Source: a virus. From it: 64,000 nucleotides of DNA. A program made the translations under genes and the position numbers. The DNA is taken from IMG/VR virus record IMGVR_UViG_3300035698_000221, positions 1 to 64,000 of that record; one strand, 5' to 3'. Below the pieces are notes generated by a model. It was not told the origin of the DNA. It worked only from the letters and a program-made list of their open reading frames with translations, and searched no databases. Shown one piece after another: positions 33,015 to 42,711 of this stretch. Numbering within the stretch: position 1 is the first letter of the stretch; each line of letters opens with the position of its first letter.

Positions 33015-33302
33015 TTATCCGCCTGTAATTACTGAGCCCGCACCACTTGCATTTGATGCACCACAGTTATTCGAATCACCTATTCTTGTTACCGGTCGGC
33101 CGCCTGCATTTACTGTGCCACTACCTGATACAACCACAGGACCACAATGGGCGCCACCGACTGGTGGGCATAGAGAATCAGGTGTTAATGTAGATCCTAT
33201 AACTGCACAGGCTTGTCCTTCAACAATTACAGATTCAACCACTACACCCACAATTGTGCCGCCGTGTGAATTAACATCTGACCTTCTAGATGTTGCTGGC
33301 AT
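33015..33302 (-). CDS. PAAR-domain tail-spike tip protein
   Basis: 95 aa. Gly/Val-rich with repeating turns (HGGTIVGVVVESVIVEGQ, GGAHCGPVVVSGSGTVN, GRPVTRIGDSNNCG); this is the PAAR cone that caps the gp5-type central spike and binds metal through His/Cys. It lies between an Lsm-like small protein and the large virion protein with 0-1 nt gaps. Confidence 0.88.
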   Translation of the reverse strand: MPATSRRSDVNSHGGTIVGVVVESVIVEGQACAVIGSTLTPDSLCPPVGGAHCGPVVVSGSGTVNAGGRPVTRIGDSNNCGASNASGAGSVITGG

Positions 33303-33602
33303 CTATACTCCTTTAACTATTTGTATACCCGAGGTGCTTTGTAAATATCCGTCAGCGGCTTCTTTGGCTGTTGGTCCATGAAACACAATATGCTGATTCT
33401 TTAGCACTACTGTATTTATTTGCGCTGTCATACCCAATTGTACCATAGCCATCCCTTGCCCGCTAGGCATTAAGGTCAGTGGTTTTGCTACTAAAAATCC
33501 GTCGTCCTGGCACTCTTCTACTCGTGCGATGCATTCCTGACCGGTAACTAACATAAATGTAGCGATGTCACCTTTGTTATATTCTGGCGTATTAATTAGC
33601 AT
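33303..33602 (-). CDS. Conserved phage protein, small beta-barrel, 99 aa
   Basis: Reads KGDIATFMLVTGQECIARVE, GFLVAKPLTLMPSGQGMAMV and VLKNQHIVFHGPT, the strand order of a small SH3/Lsm-like barrel seen in marine phages. Overlaps the glutaredoxin gene by 11 nt. Function unknown. Confidence 0.72.
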   Translation of the reverse strand: MLINTPEYNKGDIATFMLVTGQECIARVEECQDDGFLVAKPLTLMPSGQGMAMVQLGMTAQINTVVLKNQHIVFHGPTAKEAADGYLQSTSGIQIVKGV

Positions 33603-33852
33603 TTATTTCCTTAATTTTCTGTTTAACTGTGTTTTCATCTAACTTTGCTAGTCCTTGGTAACCACCTTCTACCAGCAATGTATCTTTTACGTATAGTTGT
33701 GGCACTGTTCTATGGCCCTGTTCCTTTAACCAAGAACTTAGTTCTTGACTATGACTAATATTTTTCTCTTCGAATGTGATATCTGCCTTCTCTAGCCAGG
33801 CTTTCGCATACTGACAAAAAGGGCAATGATCTTTTGTGTACATTGTTATCAT
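33592..33852 (-). CDS. grx: Glutaredoxin
   Basis: 86 aa. Active site C10-P-F-C13 (YTKDHCPFCQYAK), cis-Pro motif RTVPQLYV and the GGYQGL glutathione-binding turn. It can reduce ribonucleotide reductase, whose genes lie just upstream. Confidence 0.93.
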   Translation of the reverse strand: MITMYTKDHCPFCQYAKAWLEKADITFEEKNISHSQELSSWLKEQGHRTVPQLYVKDTLLVEGGYQGLAKLDENTVKQKIKEINAN

Positions 33853-34715
33853 AAGAATTTTTTAACCTTTCCAAATATTTCATCAAAATTTATGACTATT
33901 TCTTCGTTATTGTCAAATACGATACTGTCTTCTAAATTTGGACAAGCATCACATATACAATTGTGATCTTCCGCTGTTGTGTTAGCAATATCGTCTATAT
34001 GTGTGTAACTATAACGTTTTTGTTCCATTAGAGCAACTTCACGTTGTGTCATAATCCAGTTACCCAGTAGCTCATACTCACTAAACCATTTTATGTTTGG
34101 AGTAGGAACACTGAGTGGATCCTCAGGAACATTATTAATTATCGCATCAAACGGATCGCAGTTATTTCTTGCTATGAGCTCATGCTTGAGACTTAGCCAG
34201 TCCTCTTTATATACTGGCATGAATTCTGTAACAAAACTGTGTGGCACTTGTCTCTCAATACCTAATGCATTTTGCAGTGTTTGGTAGTAAGCAAGACTGT
34301 GAGTCTCGTTGGGTAGTATAAAATACTTAAGTAGGTCACCTTCCCACAAGTTATATGGATTAATACAGAATGTATCTGGATCTTGTATAAGGATTACGTC
34401 TGCATCTATGTAATCTAAACTGGCAAGTTTTAATGCTTGTTGGTACAACCAACTGTTCCTATAATCACCAGGTATCCACCAGTTACGCACACTGGGATAT
34501 AGACTATCCATTTCGCCATCAAACACATATTTAAATTTTGATGTGTCTAGATACTTGGATAAAACTCTATCTAAGAATGGGTTAGCCTCAGTATTTTCAC
34601 AATTTGTGAATATGTATGTTTCATCTATACCTTTGATATAGTGATCAAACTGTAGACTTAGACAAGCGTGTGGTATCCTATACCACGCAACAAATAACGC
34701 TCGAGCAACCTTCAC
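33849..34715 (-). CDS. Glycosyltransferase-like protein (DUF6492-type)
   Basis: 288 aa. The segment NSWLYQQALKLASLDYIDAD followed by VILIQDPDTFCINPY resembles DUF6492-like transferases, with DPD as the probable metal-binding DxD. C-terminal CICDACPNLE adds three cysteines. Overlaps nrdB and glutaredoxin genes by 4 nt each, so it is part of that operon despite a different role. Confidence 0.72.
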   Translation of the reverse strand: MKVARALFVAWYRIPHACLSLQFDHYIKGIDETYIFTNCENTEANPFLDRVLSKYLDTSKFKYVFDGEMDSLYPSVRNWWIPGDYRNSWLYQQALKLASLDYIDADVILIQDPDTFCINPYNLWEGDLLKYFILPNETHSLAYYQTLQNALGIERQVPHSFVTEFMPVYKEDWLSLKHELIARNNCDPFDAIINNVPEDPLSVPTPNIKWFSEYELLGNWIMTQREVALMEQKRYSYTHIDDIANTTAEDHNCICDACPNLEDSIVFDNNEEIVINFDEIFGKVKKFL

Positions 34716-35842
34716 AGAGTTATGCCCTTAAAGGTATCTTCGTCAACGTCTTGTTTAGTACCACCAATAACATAACTACTCAGTTCAACTTCTTGCGGTG
34801 CTACTTGTACTTCTGCTCCTGCAATCCATTTTTGTGTCCAAGGTAAAGGATTACTTTGTCCTACTTTGTATGGTGAATATACACCAATAGAAGTCATGCG
34901 TTTGTTTGCCAACCACTCAACATATTCTGTTAGTAGTTGTTTATTAAGACCTATCATTGATCCGTCTTTAAACAAATATTCTGCCCAGGAAGTCTCTTGT
35001 TCCACTGCACTAACAAAAATATCTGTTACTAGATGCTCACACTCTTTTTTAATTTTAGCAAAGTCTTTGTCATCTGTAGGCAATATCTTAAGTAAAGTCT
35101 GTGTACTTGCCAAGTGGACATTCTCATCACGGGCGATAAACTTAATAATTTTAGCATTACCTTCCATCTTTTTAAGTTCAGCAAATGCCCAACTGCATGC
35201 AAACGATACATAGAAGCGTATGCCTTCCAGCGCATTAACACTGTTAATGGCTAACCATAGTTTCTTCTTAAGTTCATACTTGTTAATGTCATATTTCTTA
35301 CCATTAACAATATGGTTTCCTTCTCCCAGTAAACCATAAAACTGTGAGTAGTTAATAAGGTCATCGTAGTAACCTGTAATTGCTTCTGCGCAGGTCACAA
35401 TCTCCTTAATGTCAGTTATACTATCAAACACTTTCGCAGGATCGCTGTACACATTGCGAATAATATGTGTGTAACTACGGCTGTGAATTGTTTCGTTAAA
35501 CGCCCATGTCTGGATCCAGGTTTCAAGTTCTGGAATTGTGCATAGTGGCAGGAATGCTAAATTAGGAGAGCGTCCTTGAACACTGTCTAATAAAATTTGC
35601 CTCTTAAGATTACTGGTAAAGATGTGTTGCTCGTGTGATGTTAAGTCTTTAAAGTCTTTGGAGTCACGCATTACATCAACTTCTTCTGGGCGCCAGAAGA
35701 ACCCTAACTGCTTATCAGTTAACTTTTCAAACTGTCTATATTTTACGGTGTCATATCGTTGCACACTACTGCCACCGTTGGGGTCTAAGAATGCCAAAGC
35801 CTTAAGGTGGTTATCTTTTTTCTGTATATTAAAAACGCTCAT
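34712..35842 (-). CDS. nrdB: Ribonucleotide reductase class Ia, beta subunit
   Basis: 376 aa. Diiron ligands are visible: D86 (LLDSVQG), E117 and H120 (FNETIHSRSY) with radical tyrosine Y124, then the Glu of EAITGYYDDL and ENVHLAS. Works with NrdA to make dNDPs. Followed by an overlapping glycosyltransferase gene and glutaredoxin. Confidence 0.95.
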   Translation of the reverse strand: MSVFNIQKKDNHLKALAFLDPNGGSSVQRYDTVKYRQFEKLTDKQLGFFWRPEEVDVMRDSKDFKDLTSHEQHIFTSNLKRQILLDSVQGRSPNLAFLPLCTIPELETWIQTWAFNETIHSRSYTHIIRNVYSDPAKVFDSITDIKEIVTCAEAITGYYDDLINYSQFYGLLGEGNHIVNGKKYDINKYELKKKLWLAINSVNALEGIRFYVSFACSWAFAELKKMEGNAKIIKFIARDENVHLASTQTLLKILPTDDKDFAKIKKECEHLVTDIFVSAVEQETSWAEYLFKDGSMIGLNKQLLTEYVEWLANKRMTSIGVYSPYKVGQSNPLPWTQKWIAGAEVQVAPQEVELSSYVIGGTKQDVDEDTFKGITL

Positions 35843-35855
35843 AATTACACTCGGG

Positions 35856-38150
35856 TTATATTACGCAACTTTCGCAGGCTTCGTCATCTAACTCACCAGG
35901 TTGTAGTTCTTCTAGTTTATTAACATCTATTTCACCTTGACCATCATAGGTGTTGAAGTAATACAACTGCTTGCCACCGTACTTATAAAACATCATAAGA
36001 TGTTTTAGCATATCACTCATTGGTATCTTTTCATCTTCATACCACTGTGGATTGTAACTGGTGTTAACACTAATACCTTGATCGATGTACTTCTGTAATA
36101 CTGCCATGATTTTTATGTAACCAGTTGGATCTCTTTGATCCCACAGCAATTCATATTTATTCTTAAGTCGACGATACTCAGGCACTACCTGCTTAAGTAC
36201 CCCGTCCTTGCTCTGCTTAACGCTAACAAAACTACGTGGTGGCTCAATACCATTAGTAGCATTACTAATCTGAGCACTCGTTTCTGCAGGCATCAATGCC
36301 ATTAGGGTTGCATTACGTATACCATGTTCTTTAATCTCTTTGCGCAAGTAGTCCCAATCAAACTGTCGTTTTTTGGGCTTAACAAGTTCATCCACATCAC
36401 GTTTGTAAGTATCGATTGGTAGTATGCCATCTGCATACTTTAAGTTTTGGAACCCATCACATCGACCAAATTCTTTAGCAAGTTCCATGCTTGCTCTAAT
36501 TAAATAGTAACTCCATGCTTCTGCATATTGATCTACTAATTCCAATGCTCGAGGATCACTGTAGCTCGTGTCGTTCTTTGCTAACCAGTAAGCAAGATTA
36601 ATAATACCCACACCTAGTGGTCTGTATTCTCGGGTTGCTTCTTCTGCCGCCTTTACTGGATATCCCTGATAGCTCAGTAAGGCATCTAATCCACGTACTG
36701 CTAACCTACAGGGTTTCTCAAAATCTTCAGGTGTCTTAATAGCACCCCAGTTAATTGCACTTAGTGTACATAATGCTATTCTACCGTCTGGATCCTCAAA
36801 ACTTTTAAGAGGTTTAGTAGGCAAGTCAATTTCGCAACATAAGTTACTCTGCCTAATAGGTGCTACATCTGGTTTAAACGGTGAGTGTGTATTAGCATGG
36901 TCAACGTTCATTAAGTAGACACGCCCTGTATCCTTGCGTTCTTGCATAAAGGCAGTAAACAGATCAATTGCTTTAACTTTCTTTTTGCGTATACTTGTTT
37001 TACGCTCTGCTTGCTCATACAACTCTTTAAACTTGTCGGCGTTAACATAGAATGCTTCGTACAATTCCGGTACATCGTTGGGCGAAAACAGGGTAATATC
37101 TCCCCCTTGGATAAGTCTTTCGTACATTAATTTGTTAAATTGAACCCCATAATCCATGTGGCGTACTCTGTTATCTTCTGTGCCTTTGTTGTTCTTTAAT
37201 ACTAACAAATCTTCTACTTCTAGGTGCCATAATGGATAGTATATTGTTGCCGCTCCACCACGAACCCCGCCCTGACTACATGACTTCACTGCACTCTGGA
37301 ATAATTTAAGAAACGGGATAACACCTGTGTGGGACGCATCACCATTACGCACTGGTGAGTTAATAGCACGGATGCGACCTGCGCCGATGCCAATACCTGC
37401 CTTTTGCGAAACATATTTTACAATAGCACTCGCTGTTGCATTAATACTATCTAGACTGTCATCTGTTTCGATTAATACACAACTGCTGAATTGTTTTTGC
37501 GGTGTGCGTACACCTGCCATAACAGGAGTTGGTAAACTAATCAAGTGGGTACTAATAGCATCGTAATAATCATGTACCCATTGTAATCTTGTTTCTTTAG
37601 GATAGTTTTGGAACAGGGTTGCCGCAATTAACATGTAACACACTTGTGGAGTTTCGTACAAATCTTTAGTTACACGATTCTGTACAAGATATTTTCCCCT
37701 AAACTGTTCCATAGCAACATAGGTAAAGTTTTCATCTCGCTCGTGATTAATGTAACTGTTTAACTTTTTCCATTCTTCAGTTGAGTATACCTCTAACAAT
37801 TCACTATCATAATAGCCACGTTTCACGTTTGCTTCCACAATACGCTTTAGGTCCCAGGGATCGTAATCGTTATAAACTTGTTTTCTGATATGATAGTTTA
37901 TTAGCCTACCAGCAACATACTGGTAGTTAGGGTTCTCCTCTGAAATAAGATCAGCGGCACTTTTAATAAGTGTTTCCTGGACATCTGATGTCTTAATACC
38001 ATCATAAAACTGTAGGCTTGATTTTATTTCCACTTCGCTGGCACTTACGCCTGTAATTCCGTCGGTTGCCCACATGACAACTTTATGCATTTTTTCTATG
38101 TTTAGAGGTTCTTTGTGACCTTCTCGTTTCGTTACTAAAATTTTGCTCAT
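35856..38150 (-). CDS. nrdA: Ribonucleotide reductase class Ia, alpha subunit
   Basis: 764 aa. N-terminal ATP-cone (ILVTKREGHKEPLNIEKMHK), active-site Cys in KQFSSCVLIE and the later NLCCEIDLP/ALCTLSAINWG segments, and C-terminal redox pair DDEACESCVI. A complete enzyme with allosteric domain. Start at 38150, 7 nt after the decayed gene upstream. Confidence 0.96.
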   Translation of the reverse strand: MSKILVTKREGHKEPLNIEKMHKVVMWATDGITGVSASEVEIKSSLQFYDGIKTSDVQETLIKSAADLISEENPNYQYVAGRLINYHIRKQVYNDYDPWDLKRIVEANVKRGYYDSELLEVYSTEEWKKLNSYINHERDENFTYVAMEQFRGKYLVQNRVTKDLYETPQVCYMLIAATLFQNYPKETRLQWVHDYYDAISTHLISLPTPVMAGVRTPQKQFSSCVLIETDDSLDSINATASAIVKYVSQKAGIGIGAGRIRAINSPVRNGDASHTGVIPFLKLFQSAVKSCSQGGVRGGAATIYYPLWHLEVEDLLVLKNNKGTEDNRVRHMDYGVQFNKLMYERLIQGGDITLFSPNDVPELYEAFYVNADKFKELYEQAERKTSIRKKKVKAIDLFTAFMQERKDTGRVYLMNVDHANTHSPFKPDVAPIRQSNLCCEIDLPTKPLKSFEDPDGRIALCTLSAINWGAIKTPEDFEKPCRLAVRGLDALLSYQGYPVKAAEEATREYRPLGVGIINLAYWLAKNDTSYSDPRALELVDQYAEAWSYYLIRASMELAKEFGRCDGFQNLKYADGILPIDTYKRDVDELVKPKKRQFDWDYLRKEIKEHGIRNATLMALMPAETSAQISNATNGIEPPRSFVSVKQSKDGVLKQVVPEYRRLKNKYELLWDQRDPTGYIKIMAVLQKYIDQGISVNTSYNPQWYEDEKIPMSDMLKHLMMFYKYGGKQLYYFNTYDGQGEIDVNKLEELQPGELDDEACESCVI

Positions 38151-38157
38151 TGATGCC

Positions 38158-38703
38158 TCACATATATTGGTCTAAATGTAAATCTTGAGGAGTGTATTGG
38201 TACATTATTTTAACCCCTGGATCTATTTGTTGAGTATTTACTACACTGTCCCACTCATAATTAAGTATATATTTTCCATCGTCTGACAGATACTATATAG
38301 TAATATTTTCCCTGGTCCCTGTTTAACCCTATTAATAATACATAGTGGGTTATATACAAGTTTTTTTGGATACTATCCAAAAGATGCGGCTTAAATGTTA
38401 CTATAACCCAATTAAGTAATATTATTATAACATAGCTGCTATGATCATCGTGTCCACTTAAAAACAAAGTATACAGCATACCAAGAGCTTTAGCAAATTC
38501 ATCATAGCCAGAGTCCTCTAATAGTTCCCAGGGATCAGGCCAGGACTTATGACCCGTAAAGTCCATACAGGTGTTTATTATAGGAGCATATGACCATAGG
38601 CTGACTGTTTTCCGTAGTGCATCATCAAATGTTTTCTTTTGAATCTTGCGCCTAAAGGAAGATCACTCACGCACTCTGAAATTTTTTGGTGCTGCCAGAT
38701 CAT
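38158..38703 (-). pseudogene. Frameshifted conserved phage gene
   Basis: Three frames are needed to read one coherent protein. Frame 1 (from ATG 38703) gives MIWQHQKISECVSDLPLGAR. Frame 2 gives KKTFDDALRKTVSLWSYAPI, INTCMDFTGHKSWPDPWELL and FAKALGMLYTLFLSGHDDHS. Frame 3 (38158 to about 38286) gives SDDGKYILNYEWDSVVNTQQ and ends QYTPQDLHLDQYM. The middle stretch 38287-38440 is AT-rich and low in coding character. The 101-aa open frame at 38261-38566 is the largest remnant. It sits between the spike gene and nrdA, and is unusual decay in this compact genome; a sequencing or assembly error is the alternative. Confidence 0.65.
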
Positions 38704-38712
38704 TTTGATCTA

Positions 38713-40296
38713 TTAATATAGGTATCTAATTGAATATTTCATTGTGGCGTTACTGCCGGTTGATGTTGTTGCATAGTTAATGGTACTTGTGTTGGTAGCA
38801 AATGTAACAGTGAGTGTTACACCAGTTGCAGAATCTTCTGAAAAATCCTCGCTGTAACCAACAGTTGTGCCATGGGCTATGTGTAATGTTCCTGTTCTAA
38901 AAGTTGTTGCACGAACAATGCTGTAGTCAATAATAGCACCGTGTGTATATTTGTTGTCTGCAAGTGTAATGCCTGTTAACGTTGTTGACTGATTATCATT
39001 AAGAGTTACTGACAGACCTGCTTCCTGTCTATGCGCACCATATTGGATGCTATTGCCAGCAACCTGGCCATAATTAGAAACATTGGCTATACTAATTCTA
39101 GGCTGATCTAAATCGTCTGTGTCGTTACGTTCGAATGCATCACCTATACTAAAGTTACCACCGCTTGCAAAGAATATTACTGGAGCAGCCTGGTTACCAG
39201 CACCGTTAAAGTTGTTACCTACCTCGTAAAAATAGTTGTAAGCAGACACTACGTGTTTAATAGAGGAATATGTGTGAATACCCATGTTAGCAATTCTATC
39301 AAAGTAACTACCTGTTACTTTAAAACCACGTGGTCCTTCGTCCTGGGGAGAAGATCCTGTTAGACTTTCGCCCAACTTAACTCCTTTATAGAGTTCGTCG
39401 AAGTAACTATTCTGCACAACAACGTTTCTACAATTGTAGTCTACCTCAATACCAAATGTGTTGTTTGTAAAGTAGCAATTATCAAATGTAACGTGCTCTG
39501 TAACTAATACTGCTGTTGATTCTATCTGAAGGCATGCCTTTGCGTCACTAACTGATATTGGCAACGTTAGATTGCCTTTAAATTTAACATCATCAAAATG
39601 TATGTGCTGGGCAGAGGAAACTAAACCAACGTGTTCAGTTGTGCTGTTCCAGAATGTACACCCAGACACTTCAATAAATTCTGGTCTTGTGGCTGCATTA
39701 GTTGCAATACTGGCATCTATTTGTTGTAAACTATCTGCCGTCTTAAACACATAAGATTGTCCTGAATCTGTTTGCTTAAAGATTGTGCTTTCTGCGCCTT
39801 CGCCGATTAGTTTAGCGTAAGTAGGAATCTTAATTACATCGCCTGTAATTTTATAAATCCCTGCTGGAAAGTAAAGAGATCTGCGGATTTCTTCGTTAAC
39901 TTCTCTACAATACAACTGAAAGAGTGCTCTATTAATAGCGGCTGTGTCGTCTGACTCACCATCACCCACTGCGCCAAAGTCTCTAACATTTATAAAGTCA
40001 TCAAACTTTTTCTGTAGTGATCTCTCAACAGGGGTGCTTGAACTTGTGCCTGTTGTTACTACGTAACCAGACTGTTCGCCCACATAAGTGTACACTTGGC
40101 TCGTGTTTAGTAAATCACTAAACTCTGTCAGGATCTGTGTGTTGCCTAGTGCAGGCGCACCCTCTTCAAGTGTGCCGTTACCAATGTATAACCTTCTGTT
40201 GTCTACCGACCAGCCAAGTTCTGCCGCTGATAACTGCGGTAGGTTATCTGATGTTCCACGTCTGTGTTGTATTCGAGATATTTGTAAAATTGCCAC
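38713..40296 (-). CDS. Tail spike with pectate-lyase-like beta helix
   Basis: 527 aa, GTG start at 40296. N-terminus RIQHRRGTSDNLPQLSAAEL with WSVDNRRLYIGNG is the attachment module common in phage fibres. Residues about 100-450 form a right-handed beta helix starting VRDFGAVGDGESDDTAAINR, the Pectate_lyase_3 signature. Likely binds or degrades host polysaccharide. AATAAATA at 40326-40333 may be its promoter. Confidence 0.87.
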   Translation of the reverse strand: MAILQISRIQHRRGTSDNLPQLSAAELGWSVDNRRLYIGNGTLEEGAPALGNTQILTEFSDLLNTSQVYTYVGEQSGYVVTTGTSSSTPVERSLQKKFDDFINVRDFGAVGDGESDDTAAINRALFQLYCREVNEEIRRSLYFPAGIYKITGDVIKIPTYAKLIGEGAESTIFKQTDSGQSYVFKTADSLQQIDASIATNAATRPEFIEVSGCTFWNSTTEHVGLVSSAQHIHFDDVKFKGNLTLPISVSDAKACLQIESTAVLVTEHVTFDNCYFTNNTFGIEVDYNCRNVVVQNSYFDELYKGVKLGESLTGSSPQDEGPRGFKVTGSYFDRIANMGIHTYSSIKHVVSAYNYFYEVGNNFNGAGNQAAPVIFFASGGNFSIGDAFERNDTDDLDQPRISIANVSNYGQVAGNSIQYGAHRQEAGLSVTLNDNQSTTLTGITLADNKYTHGAIIDYSIVRATTFRTGTLHIAHGTTVGYSEDFSEDSATGVTLTVTFATNTSTINYATTSTGSNATMKYSIRYLY

Positions 40297-40324
40297 GTTA
40301 GGAGTCCTTACTAATGTATTTTAC

Positions 40325-40999
40325 TTATTTATTATAATATTGCTCTACTCTATCCCACCATTTCTGTTTCCAGAACTCTAGTTCGTCACCTTCGATCTCA
40401 AACTGTTGGTAGGTTAAATCTCTTGAACACATTAAAATCACACCACGTTTAATCTCGGTGTTGTGTGTTTTGTCGTGTGCTAAAATATACGCACTTAATT
40501 GCAGGAAGTAATCCTCAATCCATTCACGTTTTTTAGGCTTGTTCGTTTGTTTAAAGTCTAAGACAGCAGGCTCACCTTTAAACATGCACACACAGTCTGT
40601 TGTGCCAGCATATAGCCCCGAGTAGTACAAAGGAACCTCTACCCCCCAACACTCATTCATATCCGTTAGCCCAGTGTCAATAACCACACGAGCCATCTTG
40701 TCTGCTTGTTGTTGTATAAGGTTACTACCTGGTGCTTCCAGTGTACCTAAACAGTATTCTTCTAGTTTTTTGTGTAGAACTGTACCAACGTTGGCGGCTT
40801 CAGTTACTATCTGTTGTGCTTTGGTTTCACCTACACGCTTTCGCCAGTTCATTAGTGCCTGCATTTTTTCAGCAGGTTTAGTTTTATCAAGAACAGTAGT
40901 TACAGATGGAACAGCATCTCCCTCTGGTGTGAGGTAATGTCTTTTTCCGTCTATGTTTTTTCTATTGATTCTTACGTATTCGTATCGGTCTGTGATCAT
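40325..40999 (-). CDS. PD-(D/E)XK exonuclease (RecB/MGME1-like)
   Basis: 224 aa. Motifs in order: GTVLHKKLEEY, E in WGVEVPLYYSGLYAGTTD, then VLDFKQTNKPKKREW (DxK) and the Q-containing helix DYFLQLSAYILAH. This fold cleaves single-stranded DNA ends; conserved in T4-like marine phages. It starts close after a small virion-type gene. Confidence 0.87.
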   Translation of the reverse strand: MITDRYEYVRINRKNIDGKRHYLTPEGDAVPSVTTVLDKTKPAEKMQALMNWRKRVGETKAQQIVTEAANVGTVLHKKLEEYCLGTLEAPGSNLIQQQADKMARVVIDTGLTDMNECWGVEVPLYYSGLYAGTTDCVCMFKGEPAVLDFKQTNKPKKREWIEDYFLQLSAYILAHDKTHNTEIKRGVILMCSRDLTYQQFEIEGDELEFWKQKWWDRVEQYYNK

Positions 41000-41002
41000 C
41001 GA

Positions 41003-41362
41003 TTACCAGGACATTTGCCAATATAGCTCAGTACCTGTTGTTGATTTGCGGACAATAGCATATCCTAGTTTTTGAAAATGCGAGATAACTTCTGTCATCT
41101 GCTCGGTTTTTACTGCATCTGTCGTTGTGCCTTGCCAGGCTGTGTAATATTCTCTACCTGTTGCATCAGCGTTGGTCATTACACTGCCAGTAATAGTGGT
41201 ACCGTTAATAGTAATAGTGGTTGCACTTGTGGCAGTAATAGTAAACACACCCGAACTAATTGCGATTAGTACACGCTGTGTTAAGATTGCAATCTCGCCA
41301 GCAACTACGGCGTTGCCTTGCGATTGTTCTCTTGCGTTTGCTGATGTTGGTAAAAATGCCAT
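41003..41362 (-). CDS. Hypothetical, probably virion protein, 119 aa
   Basis: Ala/Thr/Ile-rich beta protein (SGVFTITATSATTITINGTT) with a helical C-terminus. AATAAATA at 41380-41387 lies 18 nt upstream of the start. Its own promoter suggests a late structural role; no family recognised. Confidence 0.7.
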   Translation of the reverse strand: MAFLPTSANAREQSQGNAVVAGEIAILTQRVLIAISSGVFTITATSATTITINGTTITGSVMTNADATGREYYTAWQGTTTDAVKTEQMTEVISHFQKLGYAIVRKSTTGTELYWQMSW

Positions 41363-41382
41363 GCTAGTATCCTTTAGTGTAT

Positions 41383-41697
41383 TTATTTAAAAGTAACACT
41401 TTCCCCGCACCCACAACTAGCTATTTCGTTAGGGTTTAGGAATACTAATAAATTATTAAGACCTTTAACTTGCATGTCTACAGTTGTGCCGGTAAGCCAG
41501 TCTTCATGCACAGGGTCCCATGTATAAGTTACATCACCTTGCTTACTAACCTTGAAGCCTTCTGGTATGTGATCGAGCCAGTCAAGTTGATAACTATAAC
41601 CAGTACAGCCTTGTTGTTTAAAACTTATTCGTAGGGTTTTATTATCACTTACGTACTTGTAAAAGTGATCGTATGCTCGGGGGGTAAATGTAATCAT
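41383..41697 (-). CDS. A-type iron-sulfur carrier (IscA/HesB family)
   Basis: 104 aa. Three ligand cysteines C30 (KQQGCTGYSY), C95 and C97 (IASCGCGES) in the expected spacing. Transfers Fe-S clusters; in this phage plausible clients are the three radical-SAM proteins. Confidence 0.92.
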   Translation of the reverse strand: MITFTPRAYDHFYKYVSDNKTLRISFKQQGCTGYSYQLDWLDHIPEGFKVSKQGDVTYTWDPVHEDWLTGTTVDMQVKGLNNLLVFLNPNEIASCGCGESVTFK

Positions 41698-41714
41698 GTG
41701 TGTATTATAACAGA

Positions 41715-42062
41715 TTATTGTCTACGACTCAATGCTCTTTTTGCCATTTGGTTAACTTTAACCTCAGGAGGCATGTTGCCACCACCAGGCTGTAATTGGG
41801 TCATTCCACCATCTAAATTAAGAGTAACCATGTTACCGTCTATATTTTTAATTAGGTTTCGTATTGTTGGCTCGTTAAACAACTGTTGTATTGTATTAGG
41901 ATCAATTTGTGTTCCTGTATTGCCAACCATTTTTACTAGACTGTTTAAAGTGATATTTGGCTGTAAGCCGCTATCTTGAGATCGACCTTTAAGGAACTCA
42001 AGGACAGAAGCCAGCTTTGAGACTAGCTCCTGTTGATCTTCATGTAACTCTGAAAAACGCAT
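41715..42062 (-). CDS. Hypothetical protein with capsid-targeting-like N-terminus
   Basis: 115 aa, MRFSELHEDQQELVSKLASV then IDPNTIQQLFNEPTIRNL and a Gly/Met-rich part. The start resembles the short MxxxExxxE leader of T4 internal head proteins. Overlaps its upstream neighbour by 1 nt. Function unknown. Confidence 0.7.
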   Translation of the reverse strand: MRFSELHEDQQELVSKLASVLEFLKGRSQDSGLQPNITLNSLVKMVGNTGTQIDPNTIQQLFNEPTIRNLIKNIDGNMVTLNLDGGMTQLQPGGGNMPPEVKVNQMAKRALSRRQ

Positions 42063-42694
42063 TAGCGCATTTCTCTGCCGACTGGCTCGTCCTCTTCAGG
42101 CTCTATCATAGGCTCTTCTTCTGGCATATCTGCCATTGCAGGCTCTTCTACGGGCATCTCACCTGCCATTGCAGGATCAGGACCTTCACCAGTAACGATT
42201 TTACTTGCATCGTCTAATGACATTCGTGCGGCCGTCATTGCATCTAATAACCCCTGGATTGTGGCGCTTGCTGAATTAACATACTGTGTGCCTTTGCCTC
42301 CGCCCATCTGGTCATTAATGCTATCGCCTAATGGTGGAAGATCTTCGTTTAGAATTTCTCCCAAATCCTCTACCATACCTTGTAATCTATCTGTAATGTC
42401 CTTGGCAGCTAACAGAACTTCAGCAGTTTGTACTTCACCTTCTACCACTACTTCAACTGTGTCATCTAACCAGTCAGTTAGACTCTCTTTAACCATTAAA
42501 AGTTCCATATAACGTGGGTTCTTTTCGGCTGTGTGGAAAGAACTGCTGTTACGGACGTTCTCCATACCAGAAGAAATTGTTTCTAACAACCCTTCCGCTT
42601 TTTCCACTGTCATTCTATCAAAGTTAACAGCAAAGCCAAATCTGCTTTCCATTACTTTTTTTGTGTTTTTTCTCTTTAAGTCGTTAAGTTGCAT
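42062..42694 (-). CDS. Probable head-associated acidic protein, 210 aa
   Basis: Helical first 140 residues (TVEKAEGLLETISSGMENV, DITDRLQGMVEDLGEIL), then a long Glu/Pro/Met-rich acidic tail (MPVEEPAMADMPEEEPMIEP). Acidic helical proteins of this size are typical of prohead core in T4-like phages; this is inference. Confidence 0.68.
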   Translation of the reverse strand: MQLNDLKRKNTKKVMESRFGFAVNFDRMTVEKAEGLLETISSGMENVRNSSSFHTAEKNPRYMELLMVKESLTDWLDDTVEVVVEGEVQTAEVLLAAKDITDRLQGMVEDLGEILNEDLPPLGDSINDQMGGGKGTQYVNSASATIQGLLDAMTAARMSLDDASKIVTGEGPDPAMAGEMPVEEPAMADMPEEEPMIEPEEDEPVGREMR

Positions 42695-42711
42695 ATTAAG
42701 AATTCCTAAAT

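Noticed and set aside
32779-33381. Long plus-strand frame across the PAAR gene
   Set aside because: PAAR and virion genes on the minus strand have clear family patterns and ribosome sites; the plus frame has none.
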